A stretch of 64,000 bases of DNA from Corynebacterium aurimucosum ATCC 700975 (GTDB lineage: Bacteria; Actinomycetota; Actinomycetes; Mycobacteriales; Mycobacteriaceae), in assembly GCF_000022905.1 (NCBI RefSeq), contig NC_012590.1, positions 310,001 through 374,000 on the forward strand. Reading direction: 5' to 3'. Below, in pieces: positions 60,032 through 64,000 of the stretch. The notes below the pieces were generated by a model. It was given only the letters and a program-made list of their open reading frames with translations. It was not told where the DNA came from and searched no databases. The translations under genes were made by a program, and so were the position numbers. Each line of letters starts with the position of its first letter. The stretch's first letter is position 1.

Positions 60032-60721
60032 ATGCACATCAGCGAGCTGCCCGAACGCACCCAGGATTACCTCAAGATCCTCTGGACCTATGAGGAGAAA
60101 GAGGGCGCTAATACCGCGATGCCGCTGGGGGACCTAGCTAAAGCGGCGGGGCAGAAGCTGCCCACCACGTCGGAGGCGGTCAAGCGCCTGGCCGCGAAGG
60201 GGCTGGTGGAACACGAACGCTACTTTGGTGTTCGGCTTGTTGAGGAAGGCCGGCGGCTGGCTGTGGCAATGGTGCGCCGGCATCGACTCCTGGAAACCTT
60301 CCTCGTGCGCACTCTGGGCTATACCTGGGATGAGGTGCACGATGAGGCGGAAATGCTAGAGCACGCGACGTCCGACAGGCTCGTTGAACGCCTCGATTCT
60401 TTCCTGGGCAACCCCGCCCGCGATCCGCATGGTGATCCCATACCTGCCCCGGATGGCACTGCCGAGCCGGTCTCGCGCATTACGCTTATCGACGTCCCCG
60501 CGCAGACCCCCGTCACCGTGGAGCAGGTCACTGACGCGGATGGCGAATTTCTGCGCTACCTGGATAAAAATGGAGTGCGGCCGGGGGTGGAAGTGACCGT
60601 CGTTGCCCCTTCGGTTGCGGGTGTGCTTGAGGTTGCCGTCGATGACGGTTCACACTTCCCCCTCGGGGAGTCCGCTGCGCGCGGCATTGCCGTACGCAGC
60701 TTTGGCGAAGCGGAGGTTTAG
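60032..60721 (+). CDS. mntR: Manganese-responsive DtxR-family repressor MntR
   Basis: 229 residues: winged helix (LGDLAKAAGQKLPTTSEAVK RLAAKGLVEHERYFGVRL), dimer/metal domain MVRRHRLLETFLVRTLGYTW and EVHDEAEMLEHATSDRLVER, then an SH3-like FeoA domain (RITLIDVPAQTPVTVEQV). Metal residues favour Mn: Asp 12 replaces DtxR Met10, Glu 107 replaces DtxR Cys102, with Glu 110, His 111 and His 84. Represses the divergent importer when Mn is sufficient. ATG 60032 follows TACGAT by six bases; the GGGGG between is too close to be a ribosome site, so leaderless. Confidence 0.93.
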   Translation: MHISELPERTQDYLKILWTYEEKEGANTAMPLGDLAKAAGQKLPTTSEAVKRLAAKGLVEHERYFGVRLVEEGRRLAVAMVRRHRLLETFLVRTLGYTWDEVHDEAEMLEHATSDRLVERLDSFLGNPARDPHGDPIPAPDGTAEPVSRITLIDVPAQTPVTVEQVTDADGEFLRYLDKNGVRPGVEVTVVAPSVAGVLEVAVDDGSHFPLGESAARGIAVRSFGEAEV

Positions 60722-61866
60722 CTGCCCCACGTGCGGGCGACGGCGAGGCGGTCAACCTTGCCGGGGCCGGTGGTGGGGAGTTCAGGCAGGCGCTTGAAAT
60801 CCTTGGGGATGTGCCACCGGGGAAGGCCAACGTCATCGAGAGCCACGAGGATATCGCCGACATCCGCCCATCCGGTATAGGCGGCAACGATCATCTGCCC
60901 CAAGCGTGGGTGGGGGATGCCGACCACGCACACTCCTTCCACTCCCGGCACGCGCAGGATGTGCTGCTCGAGCTGCTCCGGATGGAGCTTGAGACCGCCG
61001 GTGTTCAGGATGTTATCGAGGCGCCCGGTGACGGTGAGGTGGCCGTCGTGAAGCGCGCCGGCGTCGGAGGTAGCAAACCACGAGGTGCCGGATTCATCCA
61101 CCATAAAGGCGTCTGAGTCCACGTTTCGGTAGCCCTGCGCAATCATGGGCCCGCCGAGGTAGATGCGGTTTTCCTCGCCGATGCGAACAAGAGCGCTATC
61201 GAGGGGACGGCCGTCGTAGACGCATCCACCGGAAGTTTCTGAGGAACCGTAGGTGGTGACGATATTGATGCGCAGCTTCTTCGCCGAATCCAATAGTTGC
61301 GGGTGGGTGGCAGCGCCCCCGACGAGGATGGCATCAAAGGTGCGCAGTGCCTCGATTCCCTCGAGAGAATCCATGGCCTTGGCCAGCTGCATGGGGGTCA
61401 GTCCCGTGTATGAGCGATCCCCGGTGGCGGCCAGCTCGTGCGCGGCGCGGGCGAAATTGGGGATGGAAAAACCTTCCGACAGGTCAAGGCAGAGCGGCTC
61501 TACACCCGCGACGAGCGAGCGCACCAATACCTGGATGCCCGCGATGTGGGAGGCAGGCATGGCTAGCAGCCACTGACCGGTGCCGCCGAGAGCCCGGTGC
61601 GTGGCATCGGCGCTGGAGACCAAGTTGGCAGCCGTGAGTTGCGCGCCCTTCGGTGTGCCCGTGGACCCAGAGGTAGCCACGACCAGCGCGATGGGGGAAT
61701 CAATGGGTTCTCCTGCGCGCATGTGGTTGCGCAGCAGCTGCGCGCGGGTACGGTCCTCCGCCGGGACGGGCAGGAAGGTGGCTTGTCCTGCGATGGCCGC
61801 TTCCAGATCAGGCAGGATGGCGGCGGGGTCATGTGGATTGACAGGCAGAGGGGAGAGGATGGTCAC
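60718..61866 (-). CDS. menE: o-succinylbenzoate-CoA ligase
   Basis: 382 residues, a short member of the acyl-adenylate family as usual for actinobacterial MenE. Motifs: IALVVATSGSTGTPKGAQLT, MPASHIAGIQVLVRSLVAG, VTTYGSSETSGGCVYDGRPL, VTGRLDNILNTGGLKLHPEQ, and C-terminal Lys region TTGPGKVDRLAVAR. Activates o-succinylbenzoate for MenB. GTG 61866 follows TAACCT by eight bases with no ribosome site, suggesting leaderless expression. Its stop overlaps that of convergent mntR. Confidence 0.93.
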   Translation of the reverse strand: MTILSPLPVNPHDPAAILPDLEAAIAGQATFLPVPAEDRTRAQLLRNHMRAGEPIDSPIALVVATSGSTGTPKGAQLTAANLVSSADATHRALGGTGQWLLAMPASHIAGIQVLVRSLVAGVEPLCLDLSEGFSIPNFARAAHELAATGDRSYTGLTPMQLAKAMDSLEGIEALRTFDAILVGGAATHPQLLDSAKKLRINIVTTYGSSETSGGCVYDGRPLDSALVRIGEENRIYLGGPMIAQGYRNVDSDAFMVDESGTSWFATSDAGALHDGHLTVTGRLDNILNTGGLKLHPEQLEQHILRVPGVEGVCVVGIPHPRLGQMIVAAYTGWADVGDILVALDDVGLPRWHIPKDFKRLPELPTTGPGKVDRLAVARTWGS

Positions 61867-61877
61867 GGTTAGCTAGG

Positions 61878-62039
61878 TTACCGCCCGCGGTGCTCATAGG
61901 GGTTGATGAGCTCATCCTCCTGATCGAAGGGGCGCTCGCCGTCCCTCTGAGCCTGCTGGATGCGGCGCAACATCCACACTCGCGACGCAATGACGGCAAT
62001 GAGCGCGATGGCAGCGAGGGCAATGGCGAAATACAGCAC
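61878..62039 (-). CDS. 53-residue membrane protein between menB and menE
   Basis: GTG 62039 with AGGAG eight bases upstream; one N-terminal membrane helix VLYFAIALAAIALIAVIASR, then a polar tail VWMLRRIQQAQRDGERPFDQ and EDELINPYEHRGR. It lies 26 bases after menB and 11 before menE on the same strand, so it is probably in the menaquinone operon. Too short for routine callers; a good ribosome site, codon pattern and membrane helix support it. Function unknown. Confidence 0.7.
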   Translation of the reverse strand: MLYFAIALAAIALIAVIASRVWMLRRIQQAQRDGERPFDQEDELINPYEHRGR

Positions 62040-62065
62040 TGTGGATTCTCCTCGAGGAATGACGG

Positions 62066-63046
62066 TTAGTAGTAGTACGGGAAGTCATCCCAGTTGGGCT
62101 CGCGCTTTTCCAGGAAGGATTCCTTGCCCTCGACGGCTTCGTCGGTCATGTAGGCCAAGCGGGTGGCTTCTCCAGCGAAGACCTGCTGGCCCATGAGGCC
62201 ATCATCGGTGAGGTTGAAGGCGAACTTGAGCATGCGCTGGGCGGTGGGGGACTTCATGTTGATTTCGCGCCCCATCTTGATGGCGGCGTCCTCCAGATCG
62301 GCGTGGTCAACCACCTCGTTGACCGCACCCATCTCGTACATGCGCTGGGCATCGTAGGTGCGGCCTAAGAAGAAGATCTCGCGGGCGTACTTTTGGCCCA
62401 CCATCTTGGCCAAGTAGGCCGAGCCATAGCCGGCGTCGAAGGAACCGACGTCGGCGTCGGTCTGCTTGAAGCGGGCCTCCTGGCGGGATGCAATGGTCAT
62501 ATCGCACACCACGTGCAGGGAGTGCCCGCCGCCAGCAGCCCAGCCGTTAACCACGGCGATGACCACTTTGGGCATGGTGCGGATGAGGCGCTGGACCTCC
62601 AGGATGTGCAGGCGGCCGCCCTCGACTTTCTCGCGGGCAGTGTCCACGGTGGATTCGTCGGCAGTTGCGTCATCATGCGCGTGCTCCGTGGCATAGCGGT
62701 AGCCGGAGCGGCCGCGGATGCGCTGGTCACCGCCGGAGCAAAACGCCCAGCCGCCGTCCTTCTGGGAAGGCCCGTTGCCGGTGAGAAGTACTGTTCCTAC
62801 ATCCGGCGTGCGGCGCGCGTGGTCCAGCGCGCGGTAAAGCTCATCCACCGTGTGTGGGCGAAACGCGTTGCGCACCTCGGGGCGGTCGAAGGCGATGCGG
62901 ACGATGCCATCCTTGCGCTGGGGCTTTGGACCGTCACTGATGAGTCGGTGATAGGTGATATCCGTGAGATCCTCAAAGCCCTTGACGGGCTGCCAGAGCT
63001 CCGGCTTGAAAGGATTATCGGTGCTGTAGTTCTTCTGCTCGCTCAT
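62066..63046 (-). CDS. menB: 1,4-dihydroxy-2-naphthoyl-CoA synthase
   Basis: Crotonase-fold enzyme, 326 residues, closing the ring of o-succinylbenzoyl-CoA. Motifs: RIAFDRPEVRNAFRPHTVDE, WAFCSGGDQRIRGRSGYRY (oxyanion and insert), VVNGWAAGGGHSLHVVCDMT, FKQTDADVGSFDAGYGSAYL (catalytic Asp), EFFFLG-like REIFFLGRTYDAQR. Length and insert match actinobacterial MenB. ATG 63046 (MSEQKNYST) is chosen; TAAGCT ends eight bases before it. The frame extends upstream but has no better start. Confidence 0.96.
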   Translation of the reverse strand: MSEQKNYSTDNPFKPELWQPVKGFEDLTDITYHRLISDGPKPQRKDGIVRIAFDRPEVRNAFRPHTVDELYRALDHARRTPDVGTVLLTGNGPSQKDGGWAFCSGGDQRIRGRSGYRYATEHAHDDATADESTVDTAREKVEGGRLHILEVQRLIRTMPKVVIAVVNGWAAGGGHSLHVVCDMTIASRQEARFKQTDADVGSFDAGYGSAYLAKMVGQKYAREIFFLGRTYDAQRMYEMGAVNEVVDHADLEDAAIKMGREINMKSPTAQRMLKFAFNLTDDGLMGQQVFAGEATRLAYMTDEAVEGKESFLEKREPNWDDFPYYY

Positions 63047-63390
63047 GGCACACCAGCTTAATTGGAAAGCGGTGCGCCGGAAGTATAGTCCCCATTCCCA
63101 ACCCTCACCCACACTCTCCGCCCAGCGCGGCGGTGATAAACAATAAACAATACTGCGGGATTATCCCCGTCAATGTGCACGTGTACTCCGTACCAGCGCG
63201 GTACACCATACAGTGGGACGGAATCGAACCTCCCTGCCTTCTTGCGCTACGAAGGCGCCTGAGAAGCACTGGACTTTTCCCTGCCCAGTAAGGGTTGCGC
63301 TCGCTGCGAAGAGTGTGGGCTACCGTCGCGCGCCTGACGCGCGCGACATGACTACGTGCCGCACGAGTGCGGCACAACTAGCGGCAGTCG
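63047..63390. other. Intergenic region with GC-rich hairpins, no gene
   Basis: 344 bases without a supported gene. Contains GTCGCGCGC/GCGCGCGAC (63325-63347, loop CTGAC) and GTGCCGCA-CGAG-TGCGGCAC (63356-63375); the latter, 15 bases beyond the stop of the DIP1984-type gene, could end its transcript although no T run follows. A stretch near 63210-63240 resembles a tRNA T-arm but does not fold as a tRNA. Confidence 0.55.
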
Positions 63391-63852
63391 CTATTTAGTT
63401 ATCAGTTCCGTATTCCAGTTCAACTGCTGGATGCGGGTATCGAGCTCGCGGTACTGGCGGGCCAGATCATCGGCGCGCTCGCGCAACTTCGGCACGGGCA
63501 CGGTGGCCACGAACTTGATCTCCGAGCGGGAGTAGCGGTCGTGGCGCGCACCCGCGCGCTCTGCCAATCCCTGGTAGATGCGGCGCTTGCGCAGCAGTCC
63601 ATCACGCAGTGCCAGCGCCTCCATCAGCGTGATCTCATCGTCGAACGCGGTAGCCGTGTTCGTAGCGTTGATCGCGATGACGAGCTCATCGATGCGCTTA
63701 GTCACGCCCTCGAGCTCACGGAGGAGATCCGTCGGGTTCTCATCCGGTTCATCGCCTTCCTGAATGCGGACGGTTGCCGCGAGTCGGTCACTCAGCGAGT
63801 TGAGGCGCTCCTGCGCCTGGGCGCGCTCGGCCAAGGCTTCAGCAAGTAGCAT
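63391..63852 (-). CDS. DIP1984-family helical protein
   Basis: 153 residues, almost entirely helical with heptad-like pattern: LLAEALAERAQAQERLNSLS, LLRELEGVTKRIDELVIAIN, ITLMEALALRDGLLRKRRIY, PKLRERADDLARQYRELDTR. This matches the family named after C. diphtheriae DIP1984 (structure known, function not). AAGGAGG precedes ATG 63852. Stands alone, divergent from nothing visible within the window. Confidence 0.88.
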   Translation of the reverse strand: MLLAEALAERAQAQERLNSLSDRLAATVRIQEGDEPDENPTDLLRELEGVTKRIDELVIAINATNTATAFDDEITLMEALALRDGLLRKRRIYQGLAERAGARHDRYSRSEIKFVATVPVPKLRERADDLARQYRELDTRIQQLNWNTELITK

Positions 63853-63941
63853 GGTTCCTCCTTTAACCCTTAATGGGATTGATTGTCTGGGTAATTGTAC
63901 GGCAGACAGGAGGCTTCGCAGTGCGGTCGTGACGGTTTTAA

Positions 63942-63983
63942 CAAATAGTGCCCCAAAACTTCGATGATCTGGGGCCTTATTTG
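63942..63983. repeat. Hairpin at the right window edge
   Basis: CAAATAGTGCCCC (63942-63954) and GGGGCCTTATTTG (63971-63983) pair in 11 of 13 positions with a 16-base loop, followed by ATCGTTGTG. Its TATTTGATCG end resembles the right arm of the inverted repeat at 47761-47822 (ACTATTTGATCGAAAC). Confidence 0.5.
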
Positions 63984-64000
63984 ATCGTTGTGTACGTCAT

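Noticed and set aside
63205..63260. Possible tRNA on the minus strand (GGTTCGATTCC T-arm-like sequence ending CCGTCCCA)
   Set aside because: No matching 5' acceptor strand, no D-arm or anticodon arm in order; the segment folds better as a simple bulged hairpin.

Overview
The window is chromosomal DNA of a Corynebacterium or very close relative. Evidence: a multidomain type I fatty acid synthase, the mycothiol gene mshA, the ribosomal protein bS22, a DIP1984-type protein, LGFP cell-wall repeats, and gene order matching the conserved mshA-gpmA-senX3-regX3-ppx-proC-hemA-hemC-hemD-hemB-hemE-hemL-ccs-men block of corynebacteria and mycobacteria (synteny from memory). Most of the window is GC-rich; about 39-44 kb is visibly more AT-rich. 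The species cannot be fixed from sequence alone.

Layout. 1-7159 (minus): FAS-I gene, cut by the left edge inside the region before the ketosynthase. 7.4-12.1 kb: a YbjN-like protein and two tandem fatty-acyl-CoA ligases. 12.1-24.2 kb: mycothiol glycosyltransferase, phosphoglycerate mutase, SenX3-RegX3, exopolyphosphatase, proC, a BldC-like regulator, 33-residue bS22, an HNH nuclease of the 13E12/DUF222 type, a LURP-one protein, a SerB-like phosphatase and a glutaredoxin-like protein. 24.3-33.2 kb: tetrapyrrole operons hemA-hemC-hemD-hemB, two small membrane proteins, and hemE-hemY.

33.2-48.4 kb is an accessory block separating hemY from hemL. It carries YefM-YoeB with its operator, an ABC ATPase-permease-ABC-F operon with a probable leader-peptide switch, two tandem VbhA-like orphan antitoxins, a dehydrogenase, an SMR exporter, an AT-rich segment with an LGFP-repeat secreted protein and decayed serine-resolvase genes, a phytoene-desaturase-like flavoprotein, a MacAB-like efflux operon and a proline-rich lipoprotein.

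48.5-55 kb: hemL, a histidine phosphatase and the System II cytochrome c biogenesis set (thioredoxin lipoprotein, CcdA, ResB, CcsB) followed by an XRE regulator. 55-63 kb: menaquinone genes menA, menE, menB with a divergent Mn/Zn ABC importer and MntR inserted between menA and menE. Heme, cytochrome c and menaquinone genes together supply the respiratory chain. The right end holds a DIP1984-family gene and a hairpin repeat.

Most notable non-coding signals: an 11-bp inverted repeat pairing a 5-codon leader ORF with the ABC-F start codon; an identical 11-mer upstream of hemE, hemL and ccsB; two copies of a nested palindromic repeat; a 24-bp palindrome before hemA; a near-perfect MntR box; many starts placed 6-8 nt after a -10 element (leaderless mRNAs); and five convergent gene pairs overlapping by four bases at their stop codons.
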